A stretch of 33,980 nt of DNA from a bacterium (GCA_023150945.1 JAKLJX010000040.1:1-33980); one strand, 5' to 3'. Shown: positions 1-10,200, counted from the stretch's first letter. Notes: generated from the sequence alone by a model not told the origin. Made by a program: numbers and translations.

Positions 1-73
1 AGTTGTAGTGAAGACTTTTTGACCCCTTCTATTGAAAATACTAAATTTAGATCCAGCAACTGCGGAAGTTGGG

Positions 74-727
74 CTAGCGGCCGAGGTACTTCAAAACAGC
101 TTCGGTACGGGATCGAACATGGAGCTTTTTGTAGATGTTACGGACGTGCGTGCGAACCGTCTCCAGACTCACAAAGAGCGTGTTGGCAATATCCTTATCA
201 TGATATCCTTTGGCCAGGTAGGAGAGAATTTCGCTCTCGCGCGGGGTCAGAGCTTCAGCCTCCCGCAGGGGCCGGCCGCTCTGTTGGAAGGCCTGCACGA
301 CCTTGCGGGCGATTTGGCTCGATATCGGCGAACCGCCGTTGTGGAGATTGCGGATCGCATCCAACAATTCAGCAGGCGGGGTCTTCTTGAGCACATAACC
401 GGTAGCCCCGGCCACCAGCGACTTGAAAATCAGCTCATCATCCTCGTACATGGTCAGCATCATGATCTGCAGCTCCGGCAGTTGCTCCTTCAAACGGACC
501 ACGCATTCAATGCCCGACATCTTGGGCAGGCGAATGTCCATTAACACGACATCCGGAGGATCGTCGGGCAGATGCTCGAGGGCGTTCTCGGCATCTCCGT
601 AGGTCGCTGTACAAACATAACCCGTTGAGCTGCCGATAAAAATAGCCAGCCCTTCGCGAATCTCACGATTGTCTTCGACGATGGCGACTTTGATCGCTGT
701 TTGTTCGTTTTCATTCATGCCGTGCAA
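74..727 (-). CDS. NarL/FixJ-type response regulator
   Basis: This is a two-component response regulator of 217 residues with the usual full length for the family. An N-terminal receiver domain (about residues 12-130) has the acidic pair in VEDN, the phospho-acceptor Asp64 in VLMDIRLPK and the conserved Lys in YVLKKTPP. A C-terminal LuxR-type helix-turn-helix (about 150-215) reads LTPRESEILSYLAKGYHDKDIA and then the recognition helix VRTHVRNIYKKL. It starts only 24 bases after the end of the upstream sensor kinase on the same strand, so the two are almost certainly one operon and a cognate pair. An alternative start is three codons downstream (ATG at 718); neither has a clear Shine-Dalgarno sequence. 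The DNA targets cannot be read from the sequence. Confidence 0.93.
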   Translation of the reverse strand: MHGMNENEQTAIKVAIVEDNREIREGLAIFIGSSTGYVCTATYGDAENALEHLPDDPPDVVLMDIRLPKMSGIECVVRLKEQLPELQIMMLTMYEDDELIFKSLVAGATGYVLKKTPPAELLDAIRNLHNGGSPISSQIARKVVQAFQQSGRPLREAEALTPRESEILSYLAKGYHDKDIANTLFVSLETVRTHVRNIYKKLHVRSRTEAVLKYLGR

Positions 728-751
728 GAATACAAAAGCCCTGGGGGAATG

Positions 752-3700
752 TCAATACTTCAAATGCGGTATACTGACCGGCAGCACGACGCAAATTTGA
801 GTACCTCCCGGAGACTGAGATTGAATACGAAACGTTCCTTGCAGGTCTGTGATGCGTTTCTTCATGCTTTCCAAGCCGTTGCCAAAAAATTGAGGCTGAT
901 CCACTGCAAAACCCCGGCCGTTGTCACAAATGACCAGCTCCAGTTCCAGCGGCGTGCCGGTAAGGCGCAGTACCACTTCCGTGGCAGCAGCATGTTTGAC
1001 GATATTGTGCAAGGCCTCTTTGAAGACCAGAAACAGACTGCGACGGGCCTCCGCGGTCAGATGGAAACTGGGAAGCTTCTCGGGAAAGTCACAACGGTAG
1101 CTGAGGCCGGCCATGCTCAGGTAACGTCCGGCATAATGCCGCAGATAGGCAGCCAGGTCGTCGAGCAGATCATACTTGGGGTTGAGCGCCCAAATGATTT
1201 CACCAATGTTGTCAATCACCTCCCGCGCGCGCTCGGAAATCTTGTTCAGGTGATTTTCTGCCGGATGCGGCTTCGCCAGACCCCGCTGCGCCAACTCTGT
1301 GAGAATGGCGATTTCCGAGAGACTGGCGCCGACCTCGTCGTGCATATCCTGCGAAATGCGCAGCCGTTCCCGCTCCAGCGCCTGCACTCGTTCCAAGGCT
1401 CTTATTCTCTCACGCAGTTTTCTGACTTTGGTGTACCACACGCTACCGCCCGCCAGCAATACGATGCTCCCCCAGAGCAGGACGGTAAACCACCAGGTTT
1501 TCCAAAACGGCGGCGTGATGATGATGCGAAGAGCAACGCCCTCTTCGTTCCAGATCTCGTCATGGTTCGCCGCTTTGACGCGAAAGATATATTCTCCGGG
1601 ATCGACGTTCGTGTAACTGGCGTAGCGTCTGTCACCCGCCTGCACCCACTTGGGATCGAACCCTTCCAGCTTATAGGCGTATTTGTTGCGCGCCGGCGCA
1701 GCAAAGTCCAGGGCCGCGAATTCGAAGGAGAAGAAACTCTGCCGATAGGAAAGCCGGATTCTATCAAGGGAGACGAGGGCTTTGGGCAACGGCATTGTGC
1801 GCTCGAACACTTTGAAACGGGTGATGACGACCGGTGGAGGTTGCAGATTGTCTTGGATGCTGTCAGGATGAAATGAAATGCACCCCTTTTCACCTCCGAT
1901 GAACAGCCGGCCATCTGGGCTGCGAAAGGCGGCGCCCGCAAGAAAGACGTTGCTGAGCAGTCCATCATCGACTGTATAGTTCGTGAACCTCCCCTTCTGC
2001 GGGTTGAAACGTGACAGGCCCCGGTCTGTACTCAGCCAGAGATTGCCGGCCGCATCGGGCAGAATGGCCTTCACGTAGTTGTTCGCCAGACCATCGCGCT
2101 CGGTGTAGTAGTTGAAATGCCCGGTGCGGCGATCGTAGCAGTTCAGTCCGGCGCCGAACGTGCCGGCCCAAACAAATCCGCTGGCATCGGCATGGACGCT
2201 GTAAATAGCGTTCATGCGGCCCGCATAGGGAGCCTCGTCGTTATGTTGATAGCGGACGAATGTGTTCGATGTCTTGTCAAAGCGATGGAGGCCGGCGCCA
2301 AACGTCCCGACCCAGAGATCATTCTTACCGCCTGAGATGATGCTTCTGACCTCATAATGCTCACCCGTTTGTTCATTCAAGGGATAATAAGTAAATCTCC
2401 CTTTCTCGCGATCCAGTCGACTCAAGCCGCGCTCCAGCGTGCCAACCCACAATGTCCCCTCCTGGTCTTCATAGATGACTTTGTTGGTGACAAATTGATC
2501 GTTGCGCAACTCGTGATAGTATCGAATGAAGTCATCTGCGCCAGAATACCGATTCAATCCCTCCGCTGTGCCAATCCAAATGTGACCTTGCCGATCTTCA
2601 CAAATCACCCTGACTTGATCGTTACTGAGACTCTGGGAATCTGCCGGATCATGCCCATAGCGAACCCAGCGGCCACGCTGGCGATCCGCTCGACTTTGCC
2701 GGAATAGACCAGCATATTCCGTCCCCAACCAGAGATCACTTTTTCGGTCTTCAAGGATGGCGGAGACATCGTAGTCGAGCTTGTAGTGGCGAAATTCCGC
2801 GTGCCGGCGCTCAAAGCGATTCAACCCGCCGCGATAGACGCCGATCCACAGCAGGCCGGAGCGATCTTCGAAGATTGCAGTGACGCGGTCCTGACTCAGC
2901 GAACGGGGCTTCTGCACGTCATGCTGAAAGCGGGAAAAGCCACCGGTCGCCGCATCGTAGCGCCACAGTCCGTGATGAAAGGTCCCAATCCAGAGCTGTC
3001 CCCGGCTGTCGTCATAGATGTCAAAAACGAGGTCGCGTGAGGCATGCTGAGGATCAGGGTGATAGGGCACGATGGCGTTGGCGCGGCGATCAAATCGATG
3101 CAGCCCGGACGCCATCCCGAACCACACCGTCCCGTGACGGTCTTCGGCGATACAAAGAGTCTTGTGGTCGCTCAAATGACTGAGATGAGGGCCATCACAG
3201 CGCAATTGCGTGAAGCTGTTGCTCCGGCGATCGTAGCGATCAACTCCCACGGCTGTCCCAATCCACAGACCCCCTGCGCGGTCTTCAAAGACGGAGTACA
3301 CGCCGTCACTGGCAATTGAGATTGAGTCACGGGGATCATGCCGGAAATGGACAAGCGCACGCTTCTCTTGATCGTACTGATAAAGGCCCTCTCCGGTCGC
3401 ATTCCACAGCGTGCCGAGGTGATCTTCGACGATCGCCGTGACGTATTTGTCGGAGAGGTTGGTCGTGCTGTCGCCTGCGACTGTGGGAAGAACGAAACCA
3501 TCAGTATCTGGATCGTAGCGTCGCACACCGTCTTCCATTCCGATCCAGAGGTTGCCATGGCGATCAACGCAGAGACTCGTGACAAATGAATTGGGCAGCG
3601 ACTGCTCGTTACCTGGTTCCGGTTTGTAGACCGTGAATTCGTAGCCGTCGTATCTGTTCAGCCCGTCTTCCGTGCCTATCCACAGAAAGCCGTGGTGATC

Positions 3701-3865
3701 TTGCGCGATCGCAGTGATGGAGAAATTGGAAAGCCCCTGCTCAACCGAGAGGTGATCAAAACGCAGATCGTCTGTCTGGGCGCGAAGAATCGCGGGAGTC
3801 TGCCAGAGGAAGTTCAAGAACAGACTGACGCCGAGCTTGGAAATGAGGCCTCTTCGCGCGTGCAT
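752..3865 (-). CDS. Two-component propeller sensor histidine kinase
   Basis: This 1037-residue membrane sensor kinase has an extracytoplasmic ligand-sensing part. An N-terminal signal-like segment ending near ILRAQ is followed by many Reg_prop blades (about residues 35-690) of the form DRxGxLWIGT.xGLxRYD. Next come a Y_Y_Y domain (about 690-765, YKLEGFDPKWVQAG), a single membrane helix (about 775-797, WWFTVLLWGSIVLLAGGSVWY) and a short coiled coil. The HisKA_3 dimerisation helix has the phospho-acceptor His842 in DMHDEVGASLSE, and the HATPase domain has the N box region and NGRGF. HisKA_3 kinases pair with NarL-type regulators, which fits the adjacent gene. Kinases with this architecture often respond to polysaccharide breakdown products or other extracellular cues, but the ligand here is unknown. 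There is no receiver domain or AraC domain, so it is not a one-protein hybrid system. Confidence 0.95.
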   Translation of the reverse strand: MHARRGLISKLGVSLFLNFLWQTPAILRAQTDDLRFDHLSVEQGLSNFSITAIAQDHHGFLWIGTEDGLNRYDGYEFTVYKPEPGNEQSLPNSFVTSLCVDRHGNLWIGMEDGVRRYDPDTDGFVLPTVAGDSTTNLSDKYVTAIVEDHLGTLWNATGEGLYQYDQEKRALVHFRHDPRDSISIASDGVYSVFEDRAGGLWIGTAVGVDRYDRRSNSFTQLRCDGPHLSHLSDHKTLCIAEDRHGTVWFGMASGLHRFDRRANAIVPYHPDPQHASRDLVFDIYDDSRGQLWIGTFHHGLWRYDAATGGFSRFQHDVQKPRSLSQDRVTAIFEDRSGLLWIGVYRGGLNRFERRHAEFRHYKLDYDVSAILEDRKSDLWLGTEYAGLFRQSRADRQRGRWVRYGHDPADSQSLSNDQVRVICEDRQGHIWIGTAEGLNRYSGADDFIRYYHELRNDQFVTNKVIYEDQEGTLWVGTLERGLSRLDREKGRFTYYPLNEQTGEHYEVRSIISGGKNDLWVGTFGAGLHRFDKTSNTFVRYQHNDEAPYAGRMNAIYSVHADASGFVWAGTFGAGLNCYDRRTGHFNYYTERDGLANNYVKAILPDAAGNLWLSTDRGLSRFNPQKGRFTNYTVDDGLLSNVFLAGAAFRSPDGRLFIGGEKGCISFHPDSIQDNLQPPPVVITRFKVFERTMPLPKALVSLDRIRLSYRQSFFSFEFAALDFAAPARNKYAYKLEGFDPKWVQAGDRRYASYTNVDPGEYIFRVKAANHDEIWNEEGVALRIIITPPFWKTWWFTVLLWGSIVLLAGGSVWYTKVRKLRERIRALERVQALERERLRISQDMHDEVGASLSEIAILTELAQRGLAKPHPAENHLNKISERAREVIDNIGEIIWALNPKYDLLDDLAAYLRHYAGRYLSMAGLSYRCDFPEKLPSFHLTAEARRSLFLVFKEALHNIVKHAAATEVVLRLTGTPLELELVICDNGRGFAVDQPQFFGNGLESMKKRITDLQGTFRIQSQSPGGTQICVVLPVSIPHLKY

Positions 3866-3917
3866 TGTGTCCTCACCAACTCCAATACTGGAGAGCCGTG
3901 TGATTCACCTCTCAGAG

Positions 3918-4106
3918 TTACTTGCTGAATGAAAGCGGCGGATCGGTTCGCGCGGCTTTGACTGAGCCAGTGTTTCCAGACCATTTCTCTGATATATCGA
4001 GGCCCACGACCTGACAGCCGTAACGCTTGCCGATGAAGACGGAACCAACGCCGATCCCGCAACCGACATGCAAGCCCTTCCAGGCATTATCTTTGGCGAT
4101 CATCAT
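3918..4106 (-). pseudogene. Remnant of a SAM-dependent methyltransferase
   Basis: A 62-codon frame contains GLHVGCGIGVGSVFIGKRYG and then CQVVGLDISEK. This is the glycine-rich SAM-binding motif I and the acidic end of strand beta-2 of a class I methyltransferase. Such enzymes are normally about 220-300 residues, so this is a fragment. After ISEK the similarity appears to move to another frame (EMVWKHWLSQSRANRSA in place of the usual EKMVEWS-type helix), suggesting a frameshift before the final truncation. It lies immediately upstream of the sensor kinase on the same strand and is unlikely to be functional. Confidence 0.6.
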
Positions 4107-4525
4107 TTCGTCTTTCTGCCATAAGCCCGCTTGAGGGAGGCATTCCTTTGTGGTGCGAACTTCTGCCTGTCACCCATGCCCTCCTGCCCGGATACCACTG
4201 ACAGAAATCGTCTCCACTTCTCAATAATGCCACGCTCAACGCGAAAGAGCGATTCGGGCTATTCACGTCTCCGCATGGACTTCCATTGGCGGGATAGTAA
4301 GACGCCGAAGTGCTTCGGCACAAAGAGGCCGTCTCAGGGCAAAATTACCGTGCTGCGTCGCGGAGACAAAGTCTGACGGGGTTGAAGCCGGCTCGCGACA
4401 TTGCCTCCCAGCCTGGAGCTTACCGCACGGCATGAGCGCTCAGACTGCCCGGCACAGCTCACCAACAGCAAATACTCATTGTACCTTGAACTCATGGGAA
4501 CAGCAAAAAAGCACTCGACTTCGTT
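4107..4525. other. Gene-free stretch
   Basis: About 420 bases between the methyltransferase remnant and the end of the calcium-binding protein gene. Open frames here are short and have no protein-like composition or recognisable motif. I see no clear terminator, RNA gene or repeat. Confidence 0.4.
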
Positions 4526-4960
4526 CTACAGCTCGTAGCCTTGAGCGAGCCAGTAGTGCCAGTCCGCAACGGCTTCCTTCGTATCCGTATTGGCCATGGC
4601 AATAACTTGGATCTGCGCGAGCGGAATAGCCAGGGTACGGCCATCCCAAGGTGTTGTCACAAACATCTCGTGCTGACACTCGCTTTCAGGGGCCATGCCG
4701 ACAATTTCAATCTCATCACCTTTGCGAAGTGGTGAAATGGCTCTTTCGGAGATGCACCTGGCCAAAAAAGGAAACTGCAATTTCTCATCGAGGTAGTAAT
4801 ACCACCCCATCGCCTGTTCTTCGGGACCGTAGGCATCAACGATGATTTCCATCATGATGCGTTTTTCGCGTCGGTCGTCCTTTGCTAACCTCTCGGTGAG
4901 AGTAGAGGTGACGATCCGGTCGCGTTTCTTGTGAGTCTTCTTTTGGGAAGTCTTTTTCAT
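4526..4960 (-). CDS. CcbP-like calcium-binding protein
   Basis: This 144-residue cytoplasmic protein resembles the CcbP calcium-binding family first described in Anabaena. After a basic, lysine-rich N-terminus (MKKTSQKKTHKKRD) come the family hallmarks: WYYYLDEKLQFPFLARC, ISPLRKGDEIEIVGMAPESE, CQHEMFV and the C-terminal ADWHYWLAQGYEL. Acidic residues concentrated in the middle and C-terminal half are the expected calcium ligands. The open frame extends upstream to 5272, but I chose the ATG at 4960. The upstream extension is compositionally unlike protein, and an AAGGGG purine stretch sits about 8 bases before this ATG. No operon partner is evident. A role in calcium buffering is inferred from the family, not shown here. 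Confidence 0.8.
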   Translation of the reverse strand: MKKTSQKKTHKKRDRIVTSTLTERLAKDDRREKRIMMEIIVDAYGPEEQAMGWYYYLDEKLQFPFLARCISERAISPLRKGDEIEIVGMAPESECQHEMFVTTPWDGRTLAIPLAQIQVIAMANTDTKEAVADWHYWLAQGYEL

Positions 4961-5638
4961 GGAGATACCCCTTGAACTGCGATTGTCTCTGCCGGTCTCG
5001 TGCATTCCGCTAGCCTTCCAGACAGCGGCATCATGCGGTCGTCCAACTACATTGGTGTGAAGATGCAAAGGCACAAAGAAAGAAGCAAGCCAGATTCCTG
5101 GATGCAAATGAAGAAAATGGGTTTCTCTGGCACTCCCGCGTTTACGGTGGGCGAAGTTCGAGGAAAACCGGTCTGCCGGTGGAAACGGGATTCCGGCTGG
5201 CAGCGCAACACTCTTCGAGGCGCAACAAGTTGGTTGGCGGAGGCACATCTTCCAGCCTTCACGACGCCTCATTTGCGACGGTTGGAGCGCGCGGAGAAAG
5301 CGAGGCGGCCCAGCAAGATTCCTCGGGCCCTGCAGTCAGGGTATCGGGAGTCACGCGGTCGTCGCAAAGGGTCTTACACGAAATACTTATGAAAAGAACA
5401 ACCACGACTGGCGGGAGTTGTTAAGAGTCGCACGGAACGGCCGGCAATGGACACCGGGCAGTGGAACAAGTTCGGGGGTGAAAACAAACTGGGCGGAACC
5501 GCTCCCATCAGCAAGCTGTCGACTTGCAGGGCAAGGAATCCACGCCCACCGAGTCAGAGAATCCTGGCCCAGGCTCCGGGAGCGTCATTCCAGCGCCAAA
5601 AGGTGTACAAACTTGTCCATCTCTGTCCCGGCCACAAA
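4961..5638. other. Gene-free stretch
   Basis: About 680 bases with no convincing gene on either strand. The open frames are short, arginine/serine-rich and match no family I recognise. The only structured element is the terminator hairpin at the right end. The region is consistent with decayed DNA next to an integration scar. Confidence 0.4.
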
Positions 5639-5672
5639 AAGAAAAAGGGAATCGCGGGGATTCCCTTTCTGA
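5639..5672 (-). terminator. Rho-independent terminator after tRNA-fMet fragment
   Basis: On the minus strand, AAAGGGAATCCCC and GATTCCCTTT form a stem of about ten pairs, followed by a T-rich run (TTTTTCTTTTT). It lies about 20 bases beyond the CCA end of the tRNA fragment, where the transcript terminator of an intact tRNA gene would be expected. Confidence 0.7.
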
Positions 5673-5692
5673 TCAAAATCATGCACTTGGCT

Positions 5693-5742
5693 TGGTTGCG
5701 GGGGCGGGATTTGAACCCGCGACCTTTGGGTTATGAGCCCAA
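5693..5742 (-). tRNA. Truncated initiator tRNA-fMet (3' half only)
   Basis: Reading the minus strand, 5742-5693 contains the anticodon arm (TTGGG-CTCATAA-CCCAA, anticodon CAT), a five-base variable loop AGGTC, the T arm (GCGGG-TTCAAAT-CCCGC), the 3' acceptor strand CCCCGCA, discriminator A and an encoded CCA. Three consecutive G-C pairs in the anticodon stem and the CCCCGCAACCA end are hallmarks of the initiator tRNA. The 5' half is absent: no TGCGGGG acceptor strand and no D arm precede position 5742. What remains begins exactly at the anticodon stem and cannot make a functional tRNA. Such 3' fragments are typical footprints of tRNA-targeting integrative elements. Confidence 0.8.
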
Positions 5743-5844
5743 CGGCGAAGCGGCCCTTTCGCGCGCAAGCCCTTGTTTTGGAGGACGAAACAAGATAGTC
5801 AGCGCCGTTGCAGCGTCAGGCGTGCGGTTCACTCGAGATTATGC

Positions 5845-6338
5845 TCACCGCGTTTGGCTCTCCTTTAGTATGCGCTCCAAGAGACCGTCGCTTATTCGGA
5901 AACCATTGGACCGCAGGGTCTTCAGGTCTGCCGCTAAATCGATGACGATGCCTTGCGCACTCGCCATTAACAGTACACCCATGGTTCCCACAACATGCGC
6001 CCGAGCGACGTCGCTTTCGCTCTTCCCTTGCGCTCATCCATGAGCAAGAGAGCCGCATCTCTGGTGAGCGCCAACGCAATTGCTTCCGCCTCTCCCTCAT
6101 CGAGATCGATCTTCAGTGTCGCGAGCGTCGCGCCATCTGCGGCATCTTCGACATGCCTCCATCCCGCCTCTACTGCTTCGGTTATTTCCCGCGAGCCAAC
6201 TCGACCAATACCCTTGACCGCAATCTCCTCATAGACACCGCGCGGCAGATAGACCTCACTGAACAGCACGCGCAGCAGCTCGATGCGCCTCAAGATCGCC
6301 AGCCCAATCAGCGGAGTCGTGTCGGAGACGATAATCAT
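5845..6338 (-). pseudogene. DUF3368 PIN-domain toxin, frameshifted
   Basis: This is a PIN-fold ribonuclease toxin of the DUF3368 type, interrupted by one missing base. The first frame (6338 to about 6000) gives MIIVSDTTPLIGLAIL with the first catalytic Asp, DEGEAEAIALAL with the central acidic residues, and LLLMDERKGRAKATSLG. It then runs into a premature stop at 5967. Adding one base near 5998 restores the expected C-terminus, VVGTMGVLLMASAQGI through GFRISDGLLERILKESQTR, ending at TGA 5845-5847. The span is 494 bases, one short of 165 codons. Its start overlaps the antitoxin stop by four bases (ATGA). Either the toxin is inactivated or the base is a sequence error. Confidence 0.85.
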
Positions 6339-6634
6339 CTTGCCCCGTGCTTCCGGTCTGCAAAACGACCGATGGCCTCGAGGTCAGCTTCATAATCGTC
6401 ATCGGTATAGTTGAAAACGGGCAGACCGCGCAGGCTCAACATGGCCCAGAATGCCTGTTGCGACAGAATTGCCAGTTTTGCTGCCTTCCCAAACGAGAGC
6501 CGGCCTTCGGCGTACAACTGCGCCGCCAGGTCATGCGCGGCGTGGGTGCCCAAATCATCCCGACTCAAACCCGCTGATTGCAGCGCCAGGTAGATTTCCT
6601 CAGGGAGCTTCAATTCCAGTGTGATTGTATTCAT
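6335..6634 (-). CDS. UPF0175-family antitoxin
   Basis: This 99-residue protein belongs to the UPF0175 family, which occurs next to DUF3368/PIN toxins. It starts MNTITLELKLPEEIYLAL and contains the family core YAEGRLSFGKAAKLA followed by a helix, LSQQAFWAML, consistent with a small DNA-binding antitoxin. The C-terminal acidic segment YTDDDYEADLEAIGRF is a plausible toxin-binding tail. The reading frame is intact. The toxin start overlaps its stop codon, the usual translationally coupled antitoxin-first order. Antitoxins of this layout generally repress their own operon, but I could not identify an operator. Confidence 0.85.
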   Translation of the reverse strand: MNTITLELKLPEEIYLALQSAGLSRDDLGTHAAHDLAAQLYAEGRLSFGKAAKLAILSQQAFWAMLSLRGLPVFNYTDDDYEADLEAIGRFADRKHGAR

Positions 6635-7248
6635 ATTTCATCTCCGTGCACGCGGTGCCGAGGAACGATTCTTGGAACGAAGTAGAACTTCTGTCCTGAT
6701 TCAAAGCGAGTTGGCGTGGAGAATGATGCTGAAAATCGAGCAAAGATTAGGAAATTTGTCATCCAAAACAAACGCAAAATTCTCCGGGCGCCAGCGCGAG
6801 TGGCCGGGCCGGCAGATCTGGCGCTGCTTGAAAAGGCCCATTGATCTTCGATGCTCCCGGCGGTATGACCAAAGAAACCGTGCCGACTATAGAGAATCAC
6901 CTTGCTTCTTGCTTCAAGTTTTGCAAATTTTCGTCGTCATTCTTGGGGGCTGCTTGTGGCCTCCTCCGCCGACGCTCATCTGCATGGGGCGCTTGATCAT
7001 GTTCGATCCGTTTTGTTTTGCGGGCAACTCTTCACACCATTCCCGCACCAAATCCTTTCTAGCACGCGAGCGCCAATTCGCGCGCCAGGGCCGGCGATTG
7101 CATCCCGCGTCAGCACGTGTGTCAGGTGCTGCTCAATACTTCAACCAGGAAATGATTGCGAATTTCATAGTATCGACTCATCGCCATGCGCGGCGCACGG
7201 CGAAGTTAAACAAAAGGCCGTGGGTGCTTTTATGAGGGAGAACATGCC
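6635..7248. other. Gene-free stretch
   Basis: About 610 bases between the divergently oriented antitoxin and the large secreted hydrolase gene. Open frames here are low-quality and match nothing I know. The promoters of both flanking genes should lie here, but I cannot point to a convincing -35/-10 pair. A short ATGAGGGAGAAC purine stretch just before 7249 probably provides the ribosome binding site of the next gene. Confidence 0.4.
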
Positions 7249-10200
7249 ATGAGGCCAATCACCTGGCAATTGATCGCCACCTTGCTGCTGTCAGCGCTGT
7301 TACACCTTGCACCAAAACTTCAGGCCCAGCAGCCGCCCTATCCGATCATTCTCATTCACGGTCTCAATGCCAGCTATGCCACTTGGACGGAGGCCGGCGG
7401 CGTTGCGCAGCAACTGCAAAGTTATGGTTGGAGGAATGGCGGGGTCGTTCACGTGACCCTGGATTACTACCGCAATCACTTGAACACCTCGGATGCCAAA
7501 GAGAAAGACGTGCATCTCTTCACCACCAACGTACCGGCTGCAGATTTTTATCTGATCAATTTTGATGTAGATGCCACCAACACGCGGGTTGCCCGGGATG
7601 GTGACAACATCACGACTCTATCCTCTGCGATGAATGCTTTTGAGGCCGAAGTTCTTCCTACCCTGTTGGAACCTTTCCGTGCCGGTGACATCATTCGCAT
7701 CGATGACGAATACCTGCGGATGGAAAGCGTGGGCAGCGACCGCCTGGTGGTCTTGCGCGGTTTGTACAATAGCGCCCTGCGCAGCCACGGCGAAGGCAGC
7801 TTGATCTTTATTCTCTCGAATCAAAGCAATCAGGCGGCGATTGCCAAACAAGGTTGGGGTCTGAAACTGGCGATTGACGCGATCAAAGCGGCGACTCACA
7901 AGACCAAAGTTGTTTTGGTCGGGCACAGCATGGGCGGTCTGGCCGCGAGATATTATGCCCAGAATTTCTCGGCAGGCGACGTGGCCAAAATCGTGACCAT
8001 CGGCACGCCTAACCTGGGCGCCATCAAGGAAGATATCTATTTTGACGAGGCCGTGCAGTTGTTCGTCAATTCAATCGATGCGAGAAGTGAAGCCGTGCGG
8101 GATCTGGCCTACTGGTATGATTTCGAGCACACGCGCGACCTCGCCGCCCCGGGCGTGCCTGACACACGGGATAACGGCATTTTTCTTTTCGGTGGAAATG
8201 AAAACGGGGTGCCGGCGGGCAAATTCATCAATCGCGACATCAATGCCAACGGCACCGAAGGGGATGCCATTCGGGGCCTGAACCAGGGGCCGCTGCCAAA
8301 CGATTTTGAATACTTCTTTCTGGTGGGAAAGGCGCGCGACGAGACGGCGATTGCCACGAAGGACAAGCAAGCCCGGCGCATTGCAGTCGAGGCGCCGAAT
8401 GACGGCGTGGTGCTGGTCAGCCGGCAGTGGCTCGATTTGTCGAACGGCTATTATCGCGGCAGCTACACTTGGAAAATGACTGATCCTCCCATTGCGGCAT
8501 GGCACTCTGAAGGCTTCACGAAAATCCCATTCACCAAACCGGACACCTGGGAAACGCATGAAGTCGCCGAGGTGATCAAGGCGCTCGACGAGCCGGATAC
8601 TTATCCGCACGCTTATGAGATTGTGCCCGGAACCACGCAGCATTTCATTTCCGCGCCACAGCCGCGCGGCGGCATTCGTGATCGCGATTGGTTTGTGCTC
8701 AATCTCGCGTCCGCGGGTGAAAAGGACATCACCCTGCGAGACTTTCCTTTCTTCACGGCCTCAGGCGCTGCTCGCATGTGGTTGTATGCCGGAGGGGATC
8801 CCACCACCGCCATTGACTCGGTGAAGTCCCAGGCGGGACAGGACTATGTGCTCTGGCGCCGGAATTTCTCCCAAGCCGGCCGCTACTATCTCAGAATCGA
8901 GACGCTGGCGACGGAGGTTTCCTGGCAAACGCCGGTGTCTCTTTCCGTCCGCAGTTTGGGCGCGGCAGCACAACTCGCGCTGAGCGCCAGCAGTGCTGCG
9001 ATTCCTGCCAACAATTCCGCAACGACCCAGCTCAGTGTCAGGATTCTCGACAGCGATGGCAATCAATTGACGTCCGCCACCAACCCCATCACCTTCACCC
9101 TCACCTCCGGCGCGGCCTCCGCCACACTGGTGGGGCCCAACCCAATCAACGCGGTGAACGGCGTGGCCACGATCACGCTGCGATCCACCACCACGCCGGG
9201 CTTGGTGACCATTCAGGCTTCCTCGCCGGGACTGGCTCCTGGAACGACGACGGTTTCGGTTTACAGCAACCCGACTTTGGTTTCCGGCACGATCACGACC
9301 AACACCACATGGACCCTGGCGAATAGTCCATATCAGGTGACTGGCGATATCGATGTCAGACCTGGAATCACGCTGACAATGGAACCCGGCGTCACCGTGA
9401 TGTTCAACAGCAGCGCAGATATGAGAATCAATGGCACGCTTCTGGCCAATGGCACCGCCAGCCAGCACATCAATTTCACTTCCTCTGCAGCCAATCCCTA
9501 CGTCGGGGCCTGGCGTGGTCTGGTCATCAATCAGCCACCAGGCGTGCTGCGGAGCAGCCTGAGTTACTGTGATTTCTCCTACGGCGGCCAAGTCAGTCTC
9601 AACACCAATTATGATGTGCTCGAAATCAGCGGTTACGCCGAACCGCAGATCACCGCTTGCACCATTCGTGACTGCCGCCGGAATGGCGTCAAAGTCGTTT
9701 CGGGCAGATACGACAACAATTTCACCCTGAACGTGACGGCTTTGCCTTTGATCGTGGATGAGATCTACATCAGCCGTAGCGCGGTGATGACCATCGCGCC
9801 CGGCGCGCACCTCAAGCTAACCGAGGGCGCCAACATCCTTGTCGAGGGCGGACTCATTGCGAATGGCACGCCCGCACAGCGCATCGTTTTTACCTCGATT
9901 CGCGACGATGCCCTCGACGGCGACACTGACGGCAACGGCGCCGGTGCCGGCAGCGTGGGCGACTGGGGCGGCATTGAATTCAGGGACACTGTTGATGACG
10001 GCAATTGCACGATGCAATACTGTGACATCAAATTCGCCGCGCGCATCGCCTACGGCGACTTGGAGGTGCCCGTTCGCCTCGATGCGCGCGCCAATCCCAC
10101 CTTCAAATCCCTGCGCTTCAGTGACTGTCGTTACAACGGTATCGAAGTGGTGAAGGGCGTATACAACACGAACATTCGGCTCGACCAAACCGCAGTGCCA

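Noticed and set aside
701-1876. A 391-codon open frame on the plus strand
   Set aside because: Antisense to the kinase domain of the sensor gene; its sequence matches no family and mirrors the opposite strand's codon bias.
5447-6043. A plus-strand frame containing GRDLNPRPLGYEP
   Set aside because: This peptide is the well-known artefact of translating the antisense strand of a tRNA gene; here it coincides with the tRNA-fMet fragment.
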